DNA of 64,000 nt from positions 35,713 to 99,712 of the forward strand of contig CAVQID010000059.1 in assembly GCA_963712485.1 (NCBI GenBank), in the 5' to 3' direction. Source of the stretch: JALORV01 sp963712485. GTDB taxonomy: Bacteria > Pseudomonadota > Gammaproteobacteria > Burkholderiales > Burkholderiaceae_F. Below, piece after piece: positions 28,212-36,113 of this stretch; position 1 is the stretch's first letter, and each line of letters begins with the position of its first letter. The notes below the pieces were generated by a model. It ran no database searches. It was not told where the DNA came from and saw nothing but the letters and a program-made list of their open reading frames with translations. Position numbers and translations under genes: made by a program.

Positions 28212-29528
28212 ATGGCACTGACCGCATCCACCGAAAAGGCCACCCTGACGTTTTCCGACGGCACGGCGACGATGGAACTGCCGATCTACAAAGGGTCCGT
28301 CGGCCCCGACGTCATCGACATCCGCGCGCTGTATGGCAAGACCGGCAAGTTCACCTACGACCCGGGCTTCCTTTCGACGGCGTCATGCAATTCGACCATC
28401 ACTTACATCGACGGCGACAAAGGCGAGCTGCTGTACCGCGGCTACCCGATCGAGCAGCTGGCGACGAAGTGCGACTACCTCGAAACCTGCTACCTGCTGC
28501 TGTACGGCGAGCTGCCTAACGACAAGCAGAAGGCCGATTTCGTCAAGCGCGTGACCAATCACACGATGGTCAACGAGCAGATGCAGTTCTTCATGCGCGG
28601 TTTCCGCCGCGATGCCCATCCGATGGCCGTGATGACAGGCCTGGTCGGTGCTCTGTCGGCGTTCTACCCGGACTCGATGAACCTGAACGATCCGTGGCAG
28701 CGCGAAGTCTCGGCCATCCGCCTGATCGCCAAGATGCCGACGCTGGTCGCGATGGCGTACAAGTACACGGTCGGCCAGCCCTATATGTACCCGCGCAACG
28801 ACCTTTCGTACGCCGGCAACTTCATGCGCATGATGTTCGCGACGCCGTGCGAGGACTACAAGGTCAATGACGTGCTGGTGCGCGCGATGGACCGCATCTT
28901 CATCCTGCACGCCGACCACGAGCAGAACGCATCGACGTCGACCGTGCGCCTGTGCGCATCATCCGGCACCAATCCGTTCGCGGCGATCGCCGCCGGCGTC
29001 GCCTGCCTGTGGGGGCCGGCGCACGGCGGCGCCAACGAGGCCTGCCTCAACATGCTCTACGACATCCAGAGAAACGGCGGCGTCGAGAAGATTGGCGAGT
29101 TCATTGCCAAGGTCAAGGACAAGAACAGCAGCGTCAAGCTGATGGGCTTCGGTCACCGCGTCTACAAGAACTATGACCCGCGCGCCAAGCTGATGCGCGA
29201 GACCTGCAACGAGGTGCTGGACTCGCTCGGCCTGCACGACGATCCGCTGTTCAAGCTGGCGATGGCGCTCGAGAAGATCGCGCTGGAAGACGACTACTTC
29301 GTCAGCCGCAAGCTTTATCCGAACGTCGACTACTACTCGGGCATCGTGCAGAAGGCGATCGGCATTCCGGTGCCGCTTTTTACCGCGATTTTCGCGCTGG
29401 CCCGCACCGTGGGCTGGATCGCGCAGCTGAACGAGATGATTGCCGATCCCGAGTACAAGATCGGGCGGCCACGGCAGCTGTACGTCGGGGCGACAGCGCG
29501 CGACGTCAAGCCGATCGCGCAACGGTAG
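28212..29528 (+). CDS. gltA: Citrate synthase (type II)
   Basis: 438 residues, the usual length for the hexameric NADH-sensitive proteobacterial enzyme, including the extra N-terminal domain (LPIYKGSVGPDVIDIRALY). Catalytic residues lie in LWGPAHGGANEA (His), MGFGHRVYKNYDPRA (His) and the later LEDDYFVSRKLYPNVDYYSG (Asp/Arg region). It condenses acetyl-CoA with oxaloacetate. It closes the gntR-sdhCDAB-sdhE-gltA operon and is followed by a strong terminator. Confidence 0.97.
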   Translation: MALTASTEKATLTFSDGTATMELPIYKGSVGPDVIDIRALYGKTGKFTYDPGFLSTASCNSTITYIDGDKGELLYRGYPIEQLATKCDYLETCYLLLYGELPNDKQKADFVKRVTNHTMVNEQMQFFMRGFRRDAHPMAVMTGLVGALSAFYPDSMNLNDPWQREVSAIRLIAKMPTLVAMAYKYTVGQPYMYPRNDLSYAGNFMRMMFATPCEDYKVNDVLVRAMDRIFILHADHEQNASTSTVRLCASSGTNPFAAIAAGVACLWGPAHGGANEACLNMLYDIQRNGGVEKIGEFIAKVKDKNSSVKLMGFGHRVYKNYDPRAKLMRETCNEVLDSLGLHDDPLFKLAMALEKIALEDDYFVSRKLYPNVDYYSGIVQKAIGIPVPLFTAIFALARTVGWIAQLNEMIADPEYKIGRPRQLYVGATARDVKPIAQR

Positions 29529-29548
29529 GCGCGCGCAGCAGCAACGAG

Positions 29549-29575
29549 AACGGCGCCCGCGGGCGCCGTTTTTTA
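29549..29575 (+). terminator. Intrinsic terminator after gltA
   Basis: AACGGCGCCCG pairs perfectly with CGGGCGCCGTT (11 base pairs, minimal loop), followed by TTTTT. It lies 20 bases after the gltA stop and ends the sdh-gltA transcript before the convergent DUF4124 gene, which stops only 4 bases away. Confidence 0.92.
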
Positions 29576-29578
29576 TTG

Positions 29579-30073
29579 CTATCGACCCTTCAGGATCGAC
29601 GACTGGCCCAGCGGCAGAGGCTCCGTCGGCAGCAGCGACGGCTGGGTCGGCTGCCCGGGCCGCGGTCGGTGACGATAGGGTGGCCTTCCACGCGGGGGAC
29701 CGTAGCCGTACACCGGGTAGTAGCCGTAATCGTAGGCGTACTGCTCCTCATCCGATGGCCAGGGAGAGGGGCTGGCGTTTGCCTTGGCGCGCGCGCGGGC
29801 GTCTTCGAGTTCGTCGCGCTGCAGTTGCGCCATGCGGCGCTGCTCGTCGCGCTCGCGCATCGCGTCCATCTGCTCCTTCGGCACACCGGGCACGACGCTG
29901 AGCGAGACCGGCCCGACGGCCTTGACGTTCCGAGCGTCGGAAGGTGGGGAGTCGCCGTAGTTGACGCCACCGTCGCCGTCGACCCACTTATAGAGCTGGG
30001 CGACCGCGCCGGGCGGGGCTGCCAGCAGCGCGGCACACAGCAGAATCGGAACGGTTCGCGTCGACACGGTCAC
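29579..30073 (-). CDS. Exported DUF4124 domain protein
   Basis: 164 residues. A Sec signal peptide (about 1-26, VPILLCAALLAAPPGAVAQ) precedes the DUF4124 motif LYKWVDGDGGVNYGDSPP. This short beta-rich domain is common in secreted or envelope proteins of Beta- and Gammaproteobacteria and has no known activity. The middle is a charged helix (about 70-97) and the tail is Tyr/Pro/Gly-rich. It is the last gene of the minus-strand block that begins at 43.6 kb and may or may not belong to that transcript. Confidence 0.8.
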   Translation of the reverse strand: MTVSTRTVPILLCAALLAAPPGAVAQLYKWVDGDGGVNYGDSPPSDARNVKAVGPVSLSVVPGVPKEQMDAMRERDEQRRMAQLQRDELEDARARAKANASPSPWPSDEEQYAYDYGYYPVYGYGPPRGRPPYRHRPRPGQPTQPSLLPTEPLPLGQSSILKGR

Positions 30074-30110
30074 AAAACGATGCGCCTCGCGACCAGCGCT
30101 GTCAATTCGA

Positions 30111-30878
30111 TCACTCGTCTGTCAGCCGAACGGCGCCCTTCGTTTCGCCACCGCGTTGTGGCCGCTCGCCCGAAGCGGCGGGGAACTCGGCCAGTGCGAC
30201 CGGCTCGATAACGAGGCGATCACCGCTGCGCCGCATCGGCATCGCGAAGCCGAACCGGTCGGCGCAGGCGCACAGGTCCAGGTCGGCGCGCGGCAGGTGC
30301 GCAAATGCCGGGTCGCCGAAACGTCTGCCGAAGTCGGACTGGCGCACCCGCTCTTCGAACCGGCCCACGTCCGGTGCTCCGCCGCGCAGATGGGCCTCGA
30401 TCAAGTCGGCGCAGGCGTGATCCTCGTCGCCATCGCGGTCGGTCCACAAGCCGGTGATCACGAACGTCACCGTCGCGGCCTCCAGGCGCTGGATGTAAGC
30501 GGCGGTGGCCCGTGCACAGACCAGGCTGCCGGCCAGCACTTCGGTCGCGTGATCGCAGTCGATCAGTCCGCGCACGCCACCGGCGGTGTACTGGATCAGC
30601 GTGACCCCCGACAGATCGAGTCCGGCAACCTGCGATGGCGAATTGCCGAAGTCGAGGCCGTCGACCTGGACACCGCCGCCCTGGGCGCCGGTCGTGATCG
30701 AGTGCGGGTAGCGCGCCCGAAGTGCGGGGATTTCTTCGATCGAATGGGCCGGCACGACCGAGCGCGCTCCGGCCGCAAACGCGTACGCGGCCGTGGAGAA
30801 CGAACGCAGCACATCGATGACGACGACCACGCCTTCGAGCTCATGGCCGTGGGCGAGGTCGGACCGCAGGATCTGCAT
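30111..30878 (-). CDS. 2-phosphosulfolactate phosphatase family protein (ComB-like)
   Basis: 255 residues from the ATG at 30878. The ComB-family features are VVVVIDVLRSFSTAAYAFAA at the N-terminus, DFGNSPSQV, and the DEDHACADLIEAHL segment rich in acidic metal-binding residues. ComB removes phosphate from 2-phosphosulfolactate in archaeal coenzyme M synthesis, but bacterial relatives often lack that pathway, and nothing else here points to sulfolactate. A longer in-frame start at 31010 would overlap the preceding gene's C-terminus and is not preferred. It follows the PFOR-like gene by 38 bases. Confidence 0.78.
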   Translation of the reverse strand: MQILRSDLAHGHELEGVVVVIDVLRSFSTAAYAFAAGARSVVPAHSIEEIPALRARYPHSITTGAQGGGVQVDGLDFGNSPSQVAGLDLSGVTLIQYTAGGVRGLIDCDHATEVLAGSLVCARATAAYIQRLEAATVTFVITGLWTDRDGDEDHACADLIEAHLRGGAPDVGRFEERVRQSDFGRRFGDPAFAHLPRADLDLCACADRFGFAMPMRRSGDRLVIEPVALAEFPAASGERPQRGGETKGAVRLTDE

Positions 30879-30916
30879 CGTGGGCGCAAGGGGACGTGCG
30901 CCGACGCGGTGTTGGG

Positions 30917-33142
30917 TCAAAGGAACGGCTGGGCGCGCTCCAGCAACTCCTCCAGTCCGGGCTCGTTCGGATTCTTGGGCTTGCCGGGATGAATGATCGC
31001 GACCTGGCATGCCTCGGCCGCCTCGATGATCTGCCGGTAGGTCCCGGCGCTCAGGTCCTTGAAGAAGGCCTGCTTGTTCTCGTTGTAGCCGAACAGCTTG
31101 TCATTGATGTTCTGGCACTCGTTGCAGCTGGAGCAGCGTGCCGTCTCGATCCACGGCTCGTCGGAGGGCGGTCGCGCAGCCTCGGCCGCCGTTTCGACGG
31201 CCGGAGCCACTTGTGCTGTCTGCGCCGCCGCTGCCGCCGGCGCTTCGGCTGCCGGTGTCGGCGCCGTGGCGGCGGTCCGCTTCAGCGCTTCCATCTCCTG
31301 GTGCTTCTGTTCCTCCCACGCCGCCTTTTCGCGCGCCAACGCCTGCTCGGCATGCGAGTTGTTGATGCCGCCGTGCTCCTGCAGGCGGTGCCATAGCAGC
31401 ACACAACGTCGCGTCGCCTGCACAAGTCGCGAATCGACAATGACCCGATGCAGACGATCGTCGGCGTCGACTGCGAGTACGTATGGAATGCGTTCCGCCC
31501 CTTCACGCTCAGTGAGTCGCAACCAGTCGGCCACCGGGACCATCGCGGTGGTCCAGCGGTCTCGCGGCACGACCGCGAAGTGGTGCGCGTGCCGGCGATC
31601 ACACAGCACGAAGTCGGTGTAAGTGAATCGGACCTGCTCCTGCACGCGTTGCAGATCCTCGTCCGCGTACTCGAATTCCTCGACTGGCCAGTCATCCTCG
31701 GGGTTGCGGTTGTTCTCGAACGAGAACCGGGTGGCCCAGTTGGTGCCGGCGTTGGCGTCGTAGGTAAACGCCGGGAAGGCGCGCGACTTCATTGCGGCGG
31801 CAGCGGTCAGGTACGGCGGCAGCTCGCTCACCTCGGCCGGAGATCCGGTGAACAGACTGAACAGTGCGGGGCCGCGGCACCCCATGCCACGGCGCACGCG
31901 ATCGCGCAGCGCATAGAGGTTCGACACGGTCGACTGCATGACGAACATGCCGCCGAGCCCCATCGCCGTGGTTGCCAGCCGCGCGCTGCGAATGCCGAAG
32001 GCAAAGTGGCCCTGACCGATGGCGGCCTCTTCAAGGAGGTCCGTGTGCTGCACCAGCACCTTCACGGGCATCCCGGTGGACAGCATCTCCATCAACGCGG
32101 CATTCTCGGGCGCGTCGTTGCGCTCCGGCGGAATGCAGACCAGATAGTCGGGAAACTGCGCCAGATCGTCGGCCGTCAAGGCGTTCTCGTCATAGCGCTC
32201 GAAGAAGGGGTCATGGTCGGCCTCGACATAACCGCCGCGCGCCTCGAGCTCCGCTACCGCGATCGCCTTCACGACCTCGACCAGTTTCGGCAGGCGCGAG
32301 CGATGCGCTTCGATCGCCGTGCCGCAGTCGCTGAACACGAATTCATAGACGGCTTCCGCGCCGGCGCCCCTGGCATCGGGATAGAACGGCTGGCTGCGCA
32401 GCACGGACAGCGCCGATTCGATGCGCTGGCGTCGGTTTGTGGGCAGCTCGTCTTTGGGGACGTTGCGCGCGACCAGGCGCGACATGGCCGCGAAGTCGAA
32501 AGTGTCGGAGTGGAGCGCGCCAAATCCCGACTGCAATGCCGACGGCTGCTGGCCGGCTTGCGAGTGGACGTAGGCCGCGCGCAGGATGTCGGACAGTTTT
32601 CGGATCAGATGGTCCGATAACGCGCGGAACTGTGCGGCGCGTTCCGCGTGGACGTTCTGCCATGCGCGCCTGAGGAAACGCGCGGCGAGTGCACCATCGC
32701 AGTTGAGAAGCTCGCCATCGATATCGAGCGACTCGGCGGAACGCGTAAGAACCTCGCGCATGCTGTCATCGCGCCCCGCAGCCTTGTCGGCCGCAAGCGG
32801 CCACAGCTCGGTGAGCGTGCCGGTGGTCCCGGCAGCAAGCAGTACGCGCAGCTCGCGTTCGAGCCGCAACAGCTGCTTGCGCAGCCGCTCGCCGTCAATG
32901 CCGCGCGGCGCGATGTCGGCGATGAACTCGGCGATCACGGACGACAGCGACTTCACGTATTCGCCGCCGGCGTCACGCTCGAGCAGTACGACCGGATAGT
33001 CGTAGCGCAACCGGGTCAGGTCACGGTACGCCGCGAGCAGGGCGGGGCGGAAACCGGGCTCGAGCGCGGCGAGACTTTCGCCCGCGCGCTTGCCGGTCAT
33101 GTGAAAGACCGTCTGGTCCGGGAACTTGGCGGCCATGTCCAT
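30917..33142 (-). CDS. PFOR C-terminal-like protein with one-cluster ferredoxin tail; TPP site lost
   Basis: 741 residues. The first 330 have no recognised domain. Residues about 330-480 resemble the TPP-binding C-terminal part of pyruvate:ferredoxin oxidoreductase (NifJ): MPVKVLVQHTDLL, MGLGGMFVMQSTVSNLYALR and KSRAFPAFTYDANAG line up with NifJ segments. However, the GDGW motif and the SNTGGQ segment that hold thiamine diphosphate are absent, so TPP catalysis is unlikely. An Ala/Pro-rich linker (about 625-652) leads to a ferredoxin domain with CSSCNEC near 669-675 and the fourth Cys near 711 (EACQVAIIHPGKP), enough for one [4Fe-4S] cluster. It follows korB by 27 bases, so it probably serves as an electron-transfer or assembly subunit of the oxoacid oxidoreductase. 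No characterised homologue is known to me. Confidence 0.75.
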   Translation of the reverse strand: MDMAAKFPDQTVFHMTGKRAGESLAALEPGFRPALLAAYRDLTRLRYDYPVVLLERDAGGEYVKSLSSVIAEFIADIAPRGIDGERLRKQLLRLERELRVLLAAGTTGTLTELWPLAADKAAGRDDSMREVLTRSAESLDIDGELLNCDGALAARFLRRAWQNVHAERAAQFRALSDHLIRKLSDILRAAYVHSQAGQQPSALQSGFGALHSDTFDFAAMSRLVARNVPKDELPTNRRQRIESALSVLRSQPFYPDARGAGAEAVYEFVFSDCGTAIEAHRSRLPKLVEVVKAIAVAELEARGGYVEADHDPFFERYDENALTADDLAQFPDYLVCIPPERNDAPENAALMEMLSTGMPVKVLVQHTDLLEEAAIGQGHFAFGIRSARLATTAMGLGGMFVMQSTVSNLYALRDRVRRGMGCRGPALFSLFTGSPAEVSELPPYLTAAAAMKSRAFPAFTYDANAGTNWATRFSFENNRNPEDDWPVEEFEYADEDLQRVQEQVRFTYTDFVLCDRRHAHHFAVVPRDRWTTAMVPVADWLRLTEREGAERIPYVLAVDADDRLHRVIVDSRLVQATRRCVLLWHRLQEHGGINNSHAEQALAREKAAWEEQKHQEMEALKRTAATAPTPAAEAPAAAAAQTAQVAPAVETAAEAARPPSDEPWIETARCSSCNECQNINDKLFGYNENKQAFFKDLSAGTYRQIIEAAEACQVAIIHPGKPKNPNEPGLEELLERAQPFL

Positions 33143-33169
33143 GGCGGCGACCTCGATTGGTTACGTAGA

Positions 33170-34156
33170 TCAGGCGGCGCGCTGCACGCGCTCGTCGTCG
33201 GGCCAGATCGTGAACTTGTCGAATTCCTTGTTCAGACCGGCGCGTATGCCTTCTGCCGTGCGTGGCTGTCCGGCACCACGCAACTCGTCATAGCAGGGCA
33301 CGCTCGGGTCGTGGTACAGGATGCCGACCGGAATCGGGTCCGAGCTCGAAGCGATCTCGCGCGCCTGGTGAATGTTCAGCGGATCGTGCTCGCGCTGGTT
33401 CTTGTAGATCCGGCTGGCATCCGCGCTCGGCTGCAGCCCGTTCGGGTGCGTCAGCAGCAGCGTCTTGCCCGGATCGTGCAGCCAGGGCTCGAATGCCTTC
33501 GGCAGCCACTCGGGGCAACGCTGGATGATGCGCACGAACGAGAAGCCGCGATGCTTGAAGGCCTTGCTGATGATGTCGTAGAGCAGTTCGGGAATCCAGT
33601 CGACCCCCTGTGCCACGAACGACGCATTCTGCACACCGAGCGTCACCGAGAGCGGATTCAGCGGTTCGAGCACGCTGCCGCGCGGCGTCGTGTTGCTTTT
33701 GAACCCGACCGGCGAGGTCGGCGATGCCTGCTTCTTGGTGAGCCCGTAGACCTGGTTGTCGTGCAGGATCACCGTCAGGTTCATGTTGTAGCGGATCGCG
33801 TGGATCCAGTGCGCCGCGCCGATGCTGCAGCAGTCGCCGTCGCCGGTGTTGACGAAGACGTTCAGGTCGGGCCGGGCCATCTTCACGCCTTCGGCAAGCG
33901 GGAAAGCGCGGCCGTGGATGCCGTGGAAGCCGTAGGTCTTCATGTAGTGCGGAAAGCGGCTGGAGCAGCCGATGCCGGACACGAACACGGTGCGCTCCGG
34001 TGCGAGATTCTCGTCACGGCACAGGCGCTGGACCGCCGCAAGGATCGCGTTGTCACCGCAACCGCTGCACCAGCGCGGCACGCCGCCCTGGTAGTCCTCG
34101 ATTTCGTACTGTTCCTCGTGCAGCTTGATGATGCATTGGCTGAGTGCAGAGCCCAT
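33170..34156 (-). CDS. korB: 2-oxoacid:ferredoxin oxidoreductase beta subunit, set 1 (KorB-like)
   Basis: 328 residues. Cluster cysteines at WCSGCGDN (30 and 33), GIGCSSRFP (about 65) and QRCPEW (about 205) bind [4Fe-4S]. The TPP motif is NTGDGDCCSIG (near 105) with the DNQVYGLTKKQASPT loop. It forms the thiamine-binding half of a 2-oxoacid oxidoreductase, most like 2-oxoglutarate enzymes, that decarboxylates the acid, makes the acyl-CoA and reduces ferredoxin. It follows korA by 23 bases. Substrate choice (2-oxoglutarate versus another 2-oxoacid) is inferred. Confidence 0.9.
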   Translation of the reverse strand: MGSALSQCIIKLHEEQYEIEDYQGGVPRWCSGCGDNAILAAVQRLCRDENLAPERTVFVSGIGCSSRFPHYMKTYGFHGIHGRAFPLAEGVKMARPDLNVFVNTGDGDCCSIGAAHWIHAIRYNMNLTVILHDNQVYGLTKKQASPTSPVGFKSNTTPRGSVLEPLNPLSVTLGVQNASFVAQGVDWIPELLYDIISKAFKHRGFSFVRIIQRCPEWLPKAFEPWLHDPGKTLLLTHPNGLQPSADASRIYKNQREHDPLNIHQAREIASSSDPIPVGILYHDPSVPCYDELRGAGQPRTAEGIRAGLNKEFDKFTIWPDDERVQRAA

Positions 34157-34179
34157 CGTGTGCTTTCCTTCGATTCGTT

Positions 34180-36072
34180 CTATTCGGCCAGCTTGGCGCG
34201 TATCGCGTCGACCACCATGCCCGGCTTGATCGGCTGGCCACGGGCTTCGGTCCAGCAGTCGACGTCGACCAGCGTGCGCGACCGCAACATCATTGCCAGC
34301 GGCGCGTAGCGGCGATTCTCTTCGTCGATGAGTTCATCTTCCTTCGGGCGGTCGGCCCAGGTGCCTTCGACGGTGATCACCTTCTTGAACCGCCGCAGGA
34401 TGTCCTTGATGCCGGATGGCATCGGCTGGACGAAGCGCATCTGCAGCGCGGAGACCTTCAGTCCCTCGTCGCGCGCGCGCTGCACGGCTTCCTCGATGAT
34501 GCCCTGCGTGCTGCCCCAGCCGACGACCAGCAGGTCGCCTTCGGGGTCGCCGTATACCGACGGCGTCTTCAGCGTCTTCTGCAGCGCCGCCAGCTTCAGG
34601 CTGCGGGCGCGCAGGCCTTCCTCGTTGATTGCGGGGTCGTAGGCCACCTTGCTGGCGCGATCGTGCGCCAGGCCTGTCACCGTATGCATGCCGTTGGGCT
34701 GGCCCGGCGAGAAACGGCGGGCGATCCCGGTGATCTTGTCCCAGTCGTAGGGCTTGGCACCCTCGGGCAGCGGCGACTGATCGATCGGCGGCGCCAGCCA
34801 GTCTTCGGAGAAGTTCGGCCGCGCAAACGGCTGCTGCGCCGTGGCCAGGCTGGCGTCAGTCAGCACCACCACGACCATGTTGAAGGTCTCGGCGATCTTG
34901 CGCGCCGTGATCATCGAGTAGAAGCAGTCTTCGATGCTCGTCACCGCGATCACGACCTTCGGCGCGTCGCCGTGGCTGCCGTAGATGGCCGTCAGCATGT
35001 CGGCCTGCTCGACCTTGGTCGGCTGCCCGGTGCTGGGGCCGCCACGCTGGACATTGACCACCACCAGCGGGATCTCGGCCATCACCGCCAGGCCAATGCC
35101 TTCCTGCTTCAGCGAATACCCCGGCCCCGAAGTGATCGTCACGGCGCAGCGCCCGGCGTAGGACGCGCCGATCGCGAACGCGCAGGCGGCGATCTCGTCT
35201 TCGGCCTGGTGCACGATGCCGCCGACCCGCTCGAAGCATTCCGACAGGTAGTGCGATGCCGAGGTTGCCGGCGTGATCGGGTACATCGCGCAGATGTCCA
35301 TGCCCGAAGCGAGCACGCCGAGCGCGATCGCCGTGTTGCCGTTGACGACGATCTGCGGGACGCTCGATTTCTCCGCGGGGATCTCGTACTTGAAATCCAG
35401 GTTCGCCTCACCCCAGGCGAAGCCCGCTTCCATCAGCCGAACGTTGGAGTCGATAACCTTCTGATCCTTCTTGCCGAACGTCAGCGCAATCTGATCGCGA
35501 GCGAGCTGCAGGTCGAAGCTGTAGATGCTGCACAACACGCCGAGCACGAACATGTTCTTGCCGCGGCGCGGATCGCTCATCAGCGCGCGGCACTCTTTCT
35601 CCAGCGGCAGGTTGATCACGCGGAAACCGGCATCCTTGAGCGCCTGCAGCGTTTCGTTGAAGGACTTGACGACGTCCGGGTCGCGGTGTTCGGCCCACAT
35701 GTTCTCGAGCAGAATCGTCGCGCCGGGCTTCAGTTCGCCGGCACGCACGCGCCCCAGCAAAACCTGCTCGTTGAAGGCGACCACCAGGTCGGTTTCGTCG
35801 CCGCCGTTGGTGACCTGCTCGGAACCCATGCGGATGCGGATACCGCTCGCACCGGCGACGCTGCGCGCCGGCGGCTGGATTTCGGCCGGGATGATTTCGA
35901 CTGTCCAGATGCCGTTGCCGCTGCGCGCAGCGATCGATGCCAGCGCCTGGCCGCAACGCTGCGCGCCCTCGCCGGAATCGCTGATGACTTCGACGATGTG
36001 CTCGGGCAGCTTCACGGCCGGCTTGGTGCCGGCATTTCCCTTGGCTGCAGGGCGTTCCAGGACTGCACTCAT
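34180..36072 (-). CDS. korA: 2-oxoacid:ferredoxin oxidoreductase gamma-alpha fused subunit, set 1 (KorA-like)
   Basis: 630 residues: an N-terminal gamma domain (about 20-220; SGEGAQRCGQALASIAA) fused to the alpha pyrimidine-binding domain (about 230-600; GNTAIALGVLASGMDICAMY, YPITPATSAS near 266, TSGPGYSLKQEGIGLAVM, VNVQRGGPSTGQPTKVEQAD). This gamma-alpha order is typical of KorA. With KorB it oxidises a 2-oxoacid with CoA and ferredoxin in the cytoplasm. Such enzymes are often oxygen-sensitive, but aerobic versions exist. AAGGAACGAG precedes the ATG. It follows the NfnB-like gene by 41 bases. Confidence 0.92.
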   Translation of the reverse strand: MSAVLERPAAKGNAGTKPAVKLPEHIVEVISDSGEGAQRCGQALASIAARSGNGIWTVEIIPAEIQPPARSVAGASGIRIRMGSEQVTNGGDETDLVVAFNEQVLLGRVRAGELKPGATILLENMWAEHRDPDVVKSFNETLQALKDAGFRVINLPLEKECRALMSDPRRGKNMFVLGVLCSIYSFDLQLARDQIALTFGKKDQKVIDSNVRLMEAGFAWGEANLDFKYEIPAEKSSVPQIVVNGNTAIALGVLASGMDICAMYPITPATSASHYLSECFERVGGIVHQAEDEIAACAFAIGASYAGRCAVTITSGPGYSLKQEGIGLAVMAEIPLVVVNVQRGGPSTGQPTKVEQADMLTAIYGSHGDAPKVVIAVTSIEDCFYSMITARKIAETFNMVVVVLTDASLATAQQPFARPNFSEDWLAPPIDQSPLPEGAKPYDWDKITGIARRFSPGQPNGMHTVTGLAHDRASKVAYDPAINEEGLRARSLKLAALQKTLKTPSVYGDPEGDLLVVGWGSTQGIIEEAVQRARDEGLKVSALQMRFVQPMPSGIKDILRRFKKVITVEGTWADRPKEDELIDEENRRYAPLAMMLRSRTLVDVDCWTEARGQPIKPGMVVDAIRAKLAE

Positions 36073-36113
36073 TCTCGTTCCTTGCGTTCTGTATTCGTTG
36101 GCGTGGCAGGCGC

